64,000 nt of DNA, taken from NCBI RefSeq assembly GCF_010183535.1, contig NC_071332.1:15686001-15750000 (forward strand). The letters run 5' to 3'. The notes under the pieces are model-generated. The model saw only the letters and a list, made by a program, of their open reading frames with translations, made no database searches and was not told where the DNA came from. Shown here piece by piece: positions 9,702 through 17,858 of the stretch (position 1 is the first letter of the stretch; each line of letters begins with the position of its first letter). A program made the translations under genes and the position numbers. Source of the DNA: Caenorhabditis remanei (Eukaryota > Nematoda > Chromadorea > Rhabditida > Rhabditidae).

Positions 9702-12700
9702 GTGCCGACAATTCAAGCAAAAGCGAGAAACAAGGTGTCGGGAGAATGGACAACAATTTCGATGATGATTGATACGGGGGCCGACAGAAGTTTTATAAAA
9801 GAATCTGTGGCAAAAACCCTCAATCTCGAAACACCAGATGGACCCACTCTACGACTGAAAACCTTTGGATCGCCTACAGCGAAGGGACCAGAGAAGTACA
9901 AGGAAGCCTCAATTGTCGTCTTCACAGAAAAAGAGTCAGCTGAAATCGATGTTCTACTGAGATCATGTGTGGTAGGAAACATCCCAAAAGCTGAAATGTC
10001 AAGAGAAGACATACGATTCATCCATCGCAACAAGATCGACGTCAATACGGACGCGTTCGAGGATGAAGTAGATCCTGATGTTTTGATCGGAATGGATCAG
10101 ATGTCCACAATCTGGATTGGTGACACGATCACCTTACCATCCGGCATCCTACTTCTGAACACTAAGTTCGGATACACAACAATGGGACGCAAAAAGACAT
10201 CGCGGGATCGCTCAAACGTCAACTCTGTCATGATCATCAACTCAATCCAAGAAGATGAGCCATTCGAATATCTCCAAAAACAAGACGTGCTCAAATGCAA
10301 TGGAGACGAATTCGCTGGATCTTCTGCTGATGAAAGAAAGGAAAAAGACAAACAAATCCTCCAGTTTTTTCGAGACACAGTTCAAAAACGGATCGAAGGA
10401 TATTTTGTCAAACTCCCCCTCAAGACGAATAAGATCGCCACCCTTCCAGACAATTACCGTCTTACCTTGAAAAGATTAATAGGTATAGTGAAAACGACAC
10501 CGCTGGAAGTGAAGAAAATGATCCAAGAAATTTTCGAGGATCAGGTCAAAAAGAACATTCTGGAGATTGTCACTGCTCAAACTCCAAAAGGAGAATGGAC
10601 GCACTACAGTCCGATTCAGCCAGTCCTAACTCCACACAAGGCCACCACAAAATGCCGTGTCGTCGTGGACGCATCCGCTCATTACAAAGGGAACGACTCC
10701 CTCAATGATGCCATCGAGCAAGGCCCGACATTGCTGCCGGACATTTTGGACATCCTGATTCGCTTCAGATCAGGAGAAACAGTCATCTTGGCAGATGTGG
10801 AGAAAGCTTTTCTTCAAGTCAGACTGAACGAAGAAGATAGAGATTTGACTCGGATTCTCTGGATCAAAGATATCAATCTACCAGCTACACCAGACAATGT
10901 CGAAGTCTATCGCTTCACTCGCGTTCTTTTTGGTCTAAACGCTAGTCCGTTCTTACTCGCAGCCACGATCACGCTCCATCTCGAAAATCATGCCAACTCC
11001 AAACTCGCTTCCAAGATTAATGAGAATCTCTATGTGGACAATCTCATATTCACATTCGATGGTTCGGCAAGAGAAGCGCTCGAGTTATACAAGGAGTTCA
11101 AAGCTATTTTCGCTGATGCAAACATGAATCTGCGTGAATTCATGGGAAACTCTGACGAGTTCAACGACAACATTCCAGAAGTCGACAAAGCTCAAAAGTC
11201 CGACTTGAAAGTGCTAGGAATCCCATATGATCCAGACAAGGACACCATCCAATTGGAATGCTTCGTGTCTACTGATGAGAAGTACAGCAGACGTACCGTG
11301 TCCAGAAAAATCGGAAGCGACTTCGATCCTCAAGGACTAATGACCCCATTGATGCTCACATCGAAACTATTCCAACGTGTGCTATGGCAAGATGAGTTCG
11401 CTTACAAATGGGACACCCCATTGAACAAGAATCATGAGATCCAATGGAAAGAACTGCTGGACCAGACGGAAGGATTCATCAAGGAGTTGCCTCGCAACAT
11501 CCTCGACCAATCAAACAAAAACAAGATTATTTGTTTTTGTGACGCCAGCCAAAACGCAACGGCTTACTGCTTCTACGCGCACAACAAATATGGAATGAAC
11601 ATTTTCCTTGGAAAATCCAAAGTCAAATCCTTGAAGGAAAAATGGACAATTCCAAAATTGGAACTGCACGCGCTAACCATGGGAACGCAAAGAATGCTGT
11701 CAGTGGTCCAATGTCTTCAAAAAGGAGACATCGGAGTATCGGAAGCTATCATCCTCACTGATAGTGAAATCGCTCTCAGCTGGATAAAATCAACACCAGG
11801 AAAGAAGGAAGTTGGAGTTCTCATTACCAACCGGCTCGAAAGCATCCGCCTCGCCAGTCAGGAGATCGCTGAAACTGGAGTCAAAGTCAGATTCGGACAC
11901 ATTCGTTCAGAAGACAATCCAGCCGATCTTGGAACGCGTGGCATAACAAAGGATGAATTCCAAAACAGTTTCTGGTGGACAGGACCTAGCTTCTGTCAGA
12001 AAGATCCAAGTGTTTGGGACACTTACCAAACGTTCGAGATCAAGGAATCGGAAGAAGATAATGCGAGAATCAATATCTGCAACAGTATTGATGACAATGC
12101 CGACACTGCGGAAATCTTCGATTCGATCAGTGCGAGTTCGCTACTCCGAAAGAGACGTGTGATCGCGTACACAATGAGAGCCATCGCTAAATTCGCTAAT
12201 CCTCTTTCACAAGACGTGAAAGAACGGCTGCGGACAACCATCGCTGAGCTCAAAGAAGTTCCAGAAGGAAATCCACCAATTTCCGCATCAGAACAAAGCC
12301 CAGCGGAAATACGGATCATTCGAGAGCATCAAGCTCAAATCAGCTTAAGGAAGAAACATTCCTGGAATGAGCTGAATCTGGAACTTGATGACAACAAGAT
12401 CATCATCTGTCGTGGAAGACTCAAACACATGGACAATGCAAAAATGGCCAGATTTCCAATATTGATCGAACCAAAAACCCAACTGGCAAAGCTGATCATA
12501 CGAGAAGCTCATGGAAAATGGCACTGCAATGAACAGCAAACGATGACGGAGGTCAGGAAGAAATTCTGGATCCCAAATCTTCGCCAACAAGTGAAATCGC
12601 TCTTATCAAAGTGTGTCGCCTGTCAAAGATACAACAAGCCGCCATTCAAATACCCAGACATGGTGGATCTGCCAGAGCACCGAGTGAAAGAAACAGCGCC

Positions 12701-14939
12701 TTTCCAACACACAGGACTCGATTATTTTGGTCCGATGTCCTACCGAAAAGAAGACAATACTGTCGCTTCGTGCTGGGGATGCCTATTCATCTGTGCCACA
12801 ACAAGATTAGTCCACATCCAATTGATAGTCCGACCGGATACAAGCTGTTTTCTGAAAGCCTTTCAACGCTTTGTCAGCCTCTGTGGAAAACCAAATGCTA
12901 TCGTCAGTGATAACGCTCCACATTTCATTTTAGCGGACAAGATCCTCCAAGACATTGCAGAAACCACAACAAAAAACTGCAATTTCAACAATGAGGTGAA
13001 GAAATTTCTTGGAGACGCAAAGATCGAGTGGAAATTTATCACGCCATACGCCCCCTGGCAAGGAGGAATGTATGAAAGAATGATGCGCTCAATCAAACAA
13101 TCAATGTTCAAAGGCATTGGGCGGAGCATCTTATCATTGGACGATATCCACACAACATTCACTGAGGTCGCTGCAGCTCTCAACTCCAGACCCCTCACAT
13201 ACGTTGGACAAAATCTGGACAGCGGATTTGTTCTGAGACCTATCGATTTTGTCTACCCGAACATTCAAGTCAACTATCCAATGGATTCCACATTGGAAAT
13301 GAATGAAGACTACGCTCCACCAGGAGAAATTTCGCTCGCTAAAGATGAGGCTATCGCTGCCATCAAATCTGTCGCCAAAGTTGTCGAAACCGTCTGGCAA
13401 ACGTGGAAAACAACTTATCTGGCTGAATTGAGAAGCACCCACAAGCTGCGAATGAACAACAAAAGAGGAAAATCCGAGACTCCAGCAGTTGGCCAGGTAA
13501 TCCTCATCACAGACCCGGATCTTCCACGAAACTACTGGAAACTGGGAGAAATTGTCAAAGCTGATCCATCATCGGATGGTGTTCTCCGTGAAGTACACTT
13601 GAGAACCAGCAAAGGAAACATCATCAAACGCCCCATCAATTTGGTTGTCCCATTGGAGCTTGATGGTGAAGACACCCAACGGAAGAACGAAACCAACGGG
13701 GTTTCTCTTCAAGAAGAGCAAGTTCCAGATGCTCCTGAAGTCCAAACAAAGGACATGGTCAAGAGGTATAACTTGAGAAAGCAGAAAAGAGTCAACTACA
13801 ACGAAGACCAACACGAAGATCGCTTTCAAGTCGCTTCTGCAATCTCTACATTGGTGAACTTCCCATGGTCAAAGTTCATGATTATGGTGATTCTGTCAAT
13901 CATCATTGGACCAACGATGGCTATCCCGCCGTTAGAATGCACGCCAACTGGGATTCGTGTCAATGTGGAATATGAAAGCTTCGAAATGTGCGTACAGAAC
14001 TATTGCACATCAAGACCTCGAATGACCTGGAACAGCAACTACGCAGATGTTTGGATCCCACCTGCTCTGAAAATTACGAATCACCATGCAACTGCAAAAA
14101 TACTGATGGCCAACGCGGTCACGGTATATGAACTGAATTGCCATGCTGTTTCTACATGTGACAGCATCGACTGTGTGATCTGCACAACAAATGTCCTCAA
14201 TCCGGAGTGTCATCCGTACATGGCTCTCGGTGGATTTGCAGTCATCCTCTATATCATTGCGATGATAGTGTACTGCATCTTCAAAGTGAAAATATCCATG
14301 GGAGCACCACTGATCATGATCTACAAATTGCTCCAAATGATCATCTCGAAGTGCCGTGGATTCATTCCTCGCAAATCTTCCCGACGCGGAAAAATCAATT
14401 GGGAAATAATGGTGACTATCCTGATGTTCTCCTCAATGATCCACTCGAGCAACGCCTGTCAGGAAGTTAATCTTCTGTCTCAAGGAGAAAAGATTTGCAC
14501 CAAAGAAGAACCAAAAACATGCAAATTGGTAACCCAAGAGCATCTGACCATTGGATCTTTCAACAAGGAAGCATGTCTCCGGATCGAGCAGAATGGAATG
14601 ACCACAAAAGAAATCAGAATCAGATTTCTCGAGATCAGAATGGAATGCCTGAAAAACACAATCACCTTCACAAAGGACGCTCAAATTCATGTATGGAGTG
14701 CTAAACGCTGCGCCCATACAGGATCATGTGTAGCAGACAAGTGCCTCAACATCACACAGAATTCAATGGTACCAGAACTCGGTGAAGCCAACAATCACAT
14801 TGGGAACACCTACTGTGGTCATCGAAATGTCGGTAACAAGATTGAATGGCGATCGCCATCAAAAAACAGAAACCATGACATTGCCAGTCAGTTTTCCTGG
14901 ATCGCTTCAAGACATCAGTGTCACCGCCGCTTGGATTAA
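9702..14939 (+). CDS. Pao Pol polyprotein fused in frame to N-terminal Env
   Basis: A 1745-residue ORF. The aspartic protease motif is at about 22-30 (IDTGADRS). Reverse transcriptase has D365 in ILADVEKAF and a YVDN box at 444-447. A Pao RNase H begins near KIICFCDASQ. The integrase has H-x3-H/C-x2-C zinc residues (HGKWH, CVAC) and catalytic D1007 (GLDYFG), D1070 (VSDNAP) and E1125 (MYERMM), followed by a DUF5641 end (GQVILITDPDLPRNYWKLG). With no stop, the frame continues into envelope-type sequence: a hydrophobic segment near 1387-1405, a Cys-rich ectodomain, a membrane segment near 1507-1530, a second signal-like stretch near 1570 and another Cys-rich part related to phlebovirus Gc. It then runs out of frame around 14810-14939. 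Pol and Env in one frame implies polyprotein cleavage or a spliced env mRNA. Confidence 0.9.
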   Translation: MPTIQAKARNKVSGEWTTISMMIDTGADRSFIKESVAKTLNLETPDGPTLRLKTFGSPTAKGPEKYKEASIVVFTEKESAEIDVLLRSCVVGNIPKAEMSREDIRFIHRNKIDVNTDAFEDEVDPDVLIGMDQMSTIWIGDTITLPSGILLLNTKFGYTTMGRKKTSRDRSNVNSVMIINSIQEDEPFEYLQKQDVLKCNGDEFAGSSADERKEKDKQILQFFRDTVQKRIEGYFVKLPLKTNKIATLPDNYRLTLKRLIGIVKTTPLEVKKMIQEIFEDQVKKNILEIVTAQTPKGEWTHYSPIQPVLTPHKATTKCRVVVDASAHYKGNDSLNDAIEQGPTLLPDILDILIRFRSGETVILADVEKAFLQVRLNEEDRDLTRILWIKDINLPATPDNVEVYRFTRVLFGLNASPFLLAATITLHLENHANSKLASKINENLYVDNLIFTFDGSAREALELYKEFKAIFADANMNLREFMGNSDEFNDNIPEVDKAQKSDLKVLGIPYDPDKDTIQLECFVSTDEKYSRRTVSRKIGSDFDPQGLMTPLMLTSKLFQRVLWQDEFAYKWDTPLNKNHEIQWKELLDQTEGFIKELPRNILDQSNKNKIICFCDASQNATAYCFYAHNKYGMNIFLGKSKVKSLKEKWTIPKLELHALTMGTQRMLSVVQCLQKGDIGVSEAIILTDSEIALSWIKSTPGKKEVGVLITNRLESIRLASQEIAETGVKVRFGHIRSEDNPADLGTRGITKDEFQNSFWWTGPSFCQKDPSVWDTYQTFEIKESEEDNARINICNSIDDNADTAEIFDSISASSLLRKRRVIAYTMRAIAKFANPLSQDVKERLRTTIAELKEVPEGNPPISASEQSPAEIRIIREHQAQISLRKKHSWNELNLELDDNKIIICRGRLKHMDNAKMARFPILIEPKTQLAKLIIREAHGKWHCNEQQTMTEVRKKFWIPNLRQQVKSLLSKCVACQRYNKPPFKYPDMVDLPEHRVKETAPFQHTGLDYFGPMSYRKEDNTVASCWGCLFICATTRLVHIQLIVRPDTSCFLKAFQRFVSLCGKPNAIVSDNAPHFILADKILQDIAETTTKNCNFNNEVKKFLGDAKIEWKFITPYAPWQGGMYERMMRSIKQSMFKGIGRSILSLDDIHTTFTEVAAALNSRPLTYVGQNLDSGFVLRPIDFVYPNIQVNYPMDSTLEMNEDYAPPGEISLAKDEAIAAIKSVAKVVETVWQTWKTTYLAELRSTHKLRMNNKRGKSETPAVGQVILITDPDLPRNYWKLGEIVKADPSSDGVLREVHLRTSKGNIIKRPINLVVPLELDGEDTQRKNETNGVSLQEEQVPDAPEVQTKDMVKRYNLRKQKRVNYNEDQHEDRFQVASAISTLVNFPWSKFMIMVILSIIIGPTMAIPPLECTPTGIRVNVEYESFEMCVQNYCTSRPRMTWNSNYADVWIPPALKITNHHATAKILMANAVTVYELNCHAVSTCDSIDCVICTTNVLNPECHPYMALGGFAVILYIIAMIVYCIFKVKISMGAPLIMIYKLLQMIISKCRGFIPRKSSRRGKINWEIMVTILMFSSMIHSSNACQEVNLLSQGEKICTKEEPKTCKLVTQEHLTIGSFNKEACLRIEQNGMTTKEIRIRFLEIRMECLKNTITFTKDAQIHVWSAKRCAHTGSCVADKCLNITQNSMVPELGEANNHIGNTYCGHRNVGNKIEWRSPSKNRNHDIASQFSWIASRHQCHRRLD

Positions 14940-15897
14940 CAAACCAGTATCGCCAATTCTGGAAAACTGGTTAATCAGAAACGACAAGTCACAAGTCGCC
15001 TTGTGGCAACCATATCGTTTGCCAAGCATCCAATGCAAAAGAAAAGAAGGGGACGAGACGTGCCAACTCAACGAAAGATGCACTTGTGAGCCAGCCGAAG
15101 ATTCCATGGTTTGCACATGCGAAGAGGACGATCTGGAAACTCAGTTCAACACCATCCAGAAACGCCTCCCACTCAGAGAAGGACATTGGACCCTGAAAGC
15201 TGAAAATGAGTCGGTGGTAGCCACCATCAACGACGAGGTGACCATCGGACTAGTGCTCACATTGGAAGACAATGTCACTACCTCTATCCTGATTTCATCC
15301 GACAAATGCTACATCAAAGCAAAACAAATCCAAGGATGCTACAATTGTGCATCTGGAGGACAAGCGGAGATCAAGTGCACCTCTTCTATGAAAGAAGTCA
15401 TTGGAAACATTGTCTGCGACAAAGACATGTTTACCGTACCATGCTCGCCCAATGGAAAATCCACAAACATCACATTCTTTGCTCAATATGCCGGATTCAG
15501 AAAAGTGTGCTCAATCAACTGTGGAGGAAGATACACTGAGTACTTCAAGATCACAGGAACGCTGAAATTCACTGGATCCATGTGGACTTCTATCTACAGA
15601 ATCATTGAAGGAAAAACAACATTGATGAACGAAATCGCCTGGCCAGATTTGAGCCATCTCGCTCAGTGGTACCTGCAGTTCATGAAATCCATGATGGCCA
15701 TTATCATCACGGTTGCAGTGATTGTCGCCACTACAGGAACGCTCGTTATCTCAGTTTTTCTGATTGGATTCAAGAAGACTGCCAAATGGACGCTTTTCTT
15801 TTTCGCCATCCCGCTTATTCTATGTCGCATGATCTATTTTTTTGTCCTGCGCCGATGCCGACCATCCCGTCAAAAGACGGACAAACAACTTGTTTGA
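14782..15897 (+). CDS. C-terminal part of Env, in a different frame
   Basis: An ORF of 371 codons overlaps the end of the pol-env ORF in another frame. From about 14810 it carries the continuation of the glycoprotein ectodomain (Cys-rich blocks such as CTCEPAEDSMVCTC and CYNCASGG, N-x-T/S sequons). It then has a strongly hydrophobic membrane span (about residues 302-330), a second hydrophobic segment and a short basic tail ending at TGA 15895-15897. The upstream frame carries the beginning of the same glycoprotein, so the envelope is split by a frame change near 14800-14820. No nematode intron signals are seen there. The break may be a deletion or frameshift in this copy, or an assembly error. 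Its own ATG is probably not a native start. Confidence 0.75.
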   Translation: MKPTITLGTPTVVIEMSVTRLNGDRHQKTETMTLPVSFPGSLQDISVTAAWINKPVSPILENWLIRNDKSQVALWQPYRLPSIQCKRKEGDETCQLNERCTCEPAEDSMVCTCEEDDLETQFNTIQKRLPLREGHWTLKAENESVVATINDEVTIGLVLTLEDNVTTSILISSDKCYIKAKQIQGCYNCASGGQAEIKCTSSMKEVIGNIVCDKDMFTVPCSPNGKSTNITFFAQYAGFRKVCSINCGGRYTEYFKITGTLKFTGSMWTSIYRIIEGKTTLMNEIAWPDLSHLAQWYLQFMKSMMAIIITVAVIVATTGTLVISVFLIGFKKTAKWTLFFFAIPLILCRMIYFFVLRRCRPSRQKTDKQLV

Positions 15898-15953
15898 GGG
15901 TCGTGACATCGGCAACTCTATGTGTCCCATCCAAGATCGTTAAACAATTCAAA

Positions 15954-15963
15954 TTGTTTTCAG
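15954..15963 (+). promoter_or_regulatory. Splice acceptor just upstream of Pao ORF3
   Basis: ATTGTTTTCAG ends at 15963, two bases before the ATG at 15966. It is a near-perfect nematode 3' splice site, so ORF3 is likely translated from a spliced (or trans-spliced) RNA. Confidence 0.6.
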
Positions 15964-15965
15964 CA

Positions 15966-16958
15966 ATGGACATCCAAGAAATTCTCCGGGCAGCTTCTAC
16001 CATCAAGAAGCATGCCAAAATCCTCGAGAAAATCGAGAACGAGAAAGCCGCGGACAAAGGAAAGGAAATCGAAATCCATCTCGCTCCCAAATGGGGTATC
16101 GACCCCAGAAAATCCACTCTGGATGAGATGGAGCAGTTCATAGCCCAACTGAAAGAAGAAGTCGCAGAATTCCAGAAAGACTTGGAATCCGCAAAAGAGG
16201 AGGAAAAGTTGGCACATCAAAAATATGTGACCCACTTGGATACGTCAAAAATGAAAAAGATAGAAAATTTGACAGTCAAACGAGCTGAGGAACTGAACAA
16301 AGAAGCCGACGAGTTGGAGAAGCAAGTCAACATGACCAACGCGGTCATCGGCGACATTGAAGCCATGATAGGCTTCAAGAACGACGTGCTCAAACTCGTG
16401 GAGAAGTGGACTCGGAACGCCACCTTCGAATTACACCGCACGGGGAAAAAACCCGACGAATCCCATGCTCAGTTCCTCGCAAGAACTCAGGGCGGGGAAG
16501 TTCCCCAAGTGGAAAAGGATCCTAGGACCGAGAAAGCGATCAAGACGACTCAACGCCAAGAGAAAGATCTCAAGGATCGCACGGCAGACCCAATGGAGCA
16601 CAAGCATACGCTCCAAAGCGTCGTGAGCAAGCCTACAAAAAGACCAGCACCGTCCCGGGAGATCAAAACGAATGAGATCAAACGCCAACGGAAGATCAGA
16701 AGAATCACCAGCTTCGGTGAAGATAAGCCAAATATGAAGTGCTCCTTTTGTGGTGGAGGGCACTTCAGCAATCAGTGCCCACAACACCCGTCAATCGCGG
16801 ATCGCAAGGAAATCGTAAAGAGAGATCGCCTCTGTGAACATTGTCTTCTGGTGAAGACGAAAGAGCCGTGTGGATGTAAAGAAAGAACGTGCTATTACTG
16901 CGAGACAACAAACCATCATTCGGCACTCTGCTCTTTACCACAAACAATCATCGATTAG
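15966..16958 (+). CDS. Pao ORF3: coiled-coil protein with nucleocapsid-like zinc knuckles
   Basis: A 330-residue ORF lies between env and the 3' LTR. Residues about 1-150 are highly charged, with heptad-like coiled coil (Lys/Glu-rich, e.g. QLKEEVAEFQKDLESAKEEE). A basic Lys/Arg-rich linker follows. Residues about 259-323 contain CSFCGGGHFSNQC, an ADRKEIVKRDRLCEHC block and CYYCETTNHHSALC. The same order of elements, including a DRK...R.C..C block, occurs at the end of the element's own Gag (8253-9695), so this looks like a duplicated and diverged Gag/nucleocapsid module. An RNA-binding or Gag-modifying role is inferred. The open frame extends upstream to 15666 inside env, but the splice acceptor at 15963 and charge pattern favour ATG 15966. 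Confidence 0.75.
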   Translation: MDIQEILRAASTIKKHAKILEKIENEKAADKGKEIEIHLAPKWGIDPRKSTLDEMEQFIAQLKEEVAEFQKDLESAKEEEKLAHQKYVTHLDTSKMKKIENLTVKRAEELNKEADELEKQVNMTNAVIGDIEAMIGFKNDVLKLVEKWTRNATFELHRTGKKPDESHAQFLARTQGGEVPQVEKDPRTEKAIKTTQRQEKDLKDRTADPMEHKHTLQSVVSKPTKRPAPSREIKTNEIKRQRKIRRITSFGEDKPNMKCSFCGGGHFSNQCPQHPSIADRKEIVKRDRLCEHCLLVKTKEPCGCKERTCYYCETTNHHSALCSLPQTIID

Positions 16959-17140
16959 GATCGCTCCACACCAACATCTCTACTCCTCCAGATCGCACCA
17001 CCATTCCCATATCTTCATCATCAACGACATCACTCGGATCGCATCTCAACTTGGATCGCTCCACAATCACACCATTCAATTCTCCACTTCAATTGGATCG
17101 CTCCATCATTCACTTCTCCACGCCATCCGGATCGATCCGC
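16958..17140 (+). repeat. Cluster of GGATCGCTCCA motifs before the 3' LTR
   Basis: Six copies of a GGATCGCTCCA-like 11-mer occur at 16958, 16990, 17036, 17053, 17095 and 17129, three of them exact. They are embedded in C/A/T-rich, purine-poor sequence after the ORF3 stop. No protein is encoded. Possible roles are an RNA export or packaging signal or a transcriptional element; none can be shown from sequence alone. Confidence 0.6.
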
Positions 17141-17255
17141 TATTCATAATTCTCCACCAATGGACTCGCTTCAACAATCACCTCAACTCCCACGACAAAT
17201 AATAATGGAAACTAATTTAACCCTCTTTTCCTCCAATTCACTTGTCTGCCGGGAG

Positions 17256-17546
17256 TGTATGATATCTCCTATCCTAGTAAATTATCATACCCTTGTTTAA
17301 CTAGGAGTCCCCGCCCCCTGTTATTGTTTCTTATGTCTGCGTCTCAGAGTCCCTCGGGCAGAAGCCTGTCCGAGGGGACAGGGGGCACTTGCAACAAGAG
17401 AGACCTTTACTCTCCAAATTCTCCCCCATCGTATTATTTCGCCCATATATATTTACTTTGATATTCTTTCTTCTGTAATAAATAGTTATTAGATTGACTG
17501 TTTATTATTTCGCCGCAAGTCGTCAAGGAAGTGAGAAACTATTATA
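17256..17546 (+). repeat. 3' LTR of the Pao element
   Basis: Same 291-bp sequence as 7731-8021, with C at 17404 in place of A. It is preceded by a short purine tract GGGAG (17251-17255) that may act as polypurine tract, and followed by the target duplication AACGT at 17547-17551. Confidence 0.95.
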
Positions 17547-17551
17547 AACGT

Positions 17552-17858
17552 CTCGGAGAGATAGTGTGAGGATAAAGTTAAACACTTTATGAAAAATATA
17601 ACTTTATTGAAAAAAAAACTTAACAAGAACGACCAAAACAATAGAATTCTAGCAAGAGACTATCGGACAGCAAGTCAGAATGGAAATTTGTTTATTAAAT
17701 CCCAATTTGGAAATCAATTTTAGACATTCCAACAAGACGGAACTCCGACTTATTAAATCATCATTGAATATCTTTTCTGTAGAGTATGAATAAGTTTTTG
17801 TTAAAAGGAAAAGATGTTTTGATGATTTTGAAAAAAGTTTTAACGGTTTTTTGTATCA
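17552..17858. other. 3' flank between the Pao element and the RCC1/BTB-like gene
   Basis: AT-rich, probably the 3' UTR of the minus-strand gene. Nothing else is seen. Confidence 0.4.

Larger units (their letters stand above)
7731..17546 (+). mobile_element. Complete BEL/Pao LTR retrotransposon with envelope and an extra zinc-knuckle ORF
   Basis: The 9816-bp element is bounded by 291-bp direct LTRs (7731-8021 and 17256-17546) and flanked by the 5-bp duplication AACGT (7726-7730 and 17547-17551). The internal order is primer site, gag (8253-9695), pol running in frame into env (9702-14939), an env tail in another frame (to 15897), and ORF3 (15966-16958). The LTRs differ at a single base (A at 7879, C at 17404), so insertion is very recent. 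Domain content (DUF1759 Gag, A17-type protease region, Pao RNase H, DUF5641 end) places it in BEL/Pao. The envelope is of the phlebovirus-glycoprotein kind known from C. elegans Cer elements. Confidence 0.95.

Noticed and set aside
10978..11045. YVDN instead of YxDD in Pao reverse transcriptase as an inactivating mutation
   Set aside because: The first catalytic aspartates are present, and YVDN-type boxes are, as far as I recall, common in nematode Pao elements, so I do not treat it as a defect.
15666..15965. Upstream extension of Pao ORF3 as coding sequence
   Set aside because: It overlaps the env membrane segment in another frame, and a splice acceptor abuts the ATG at 15966.
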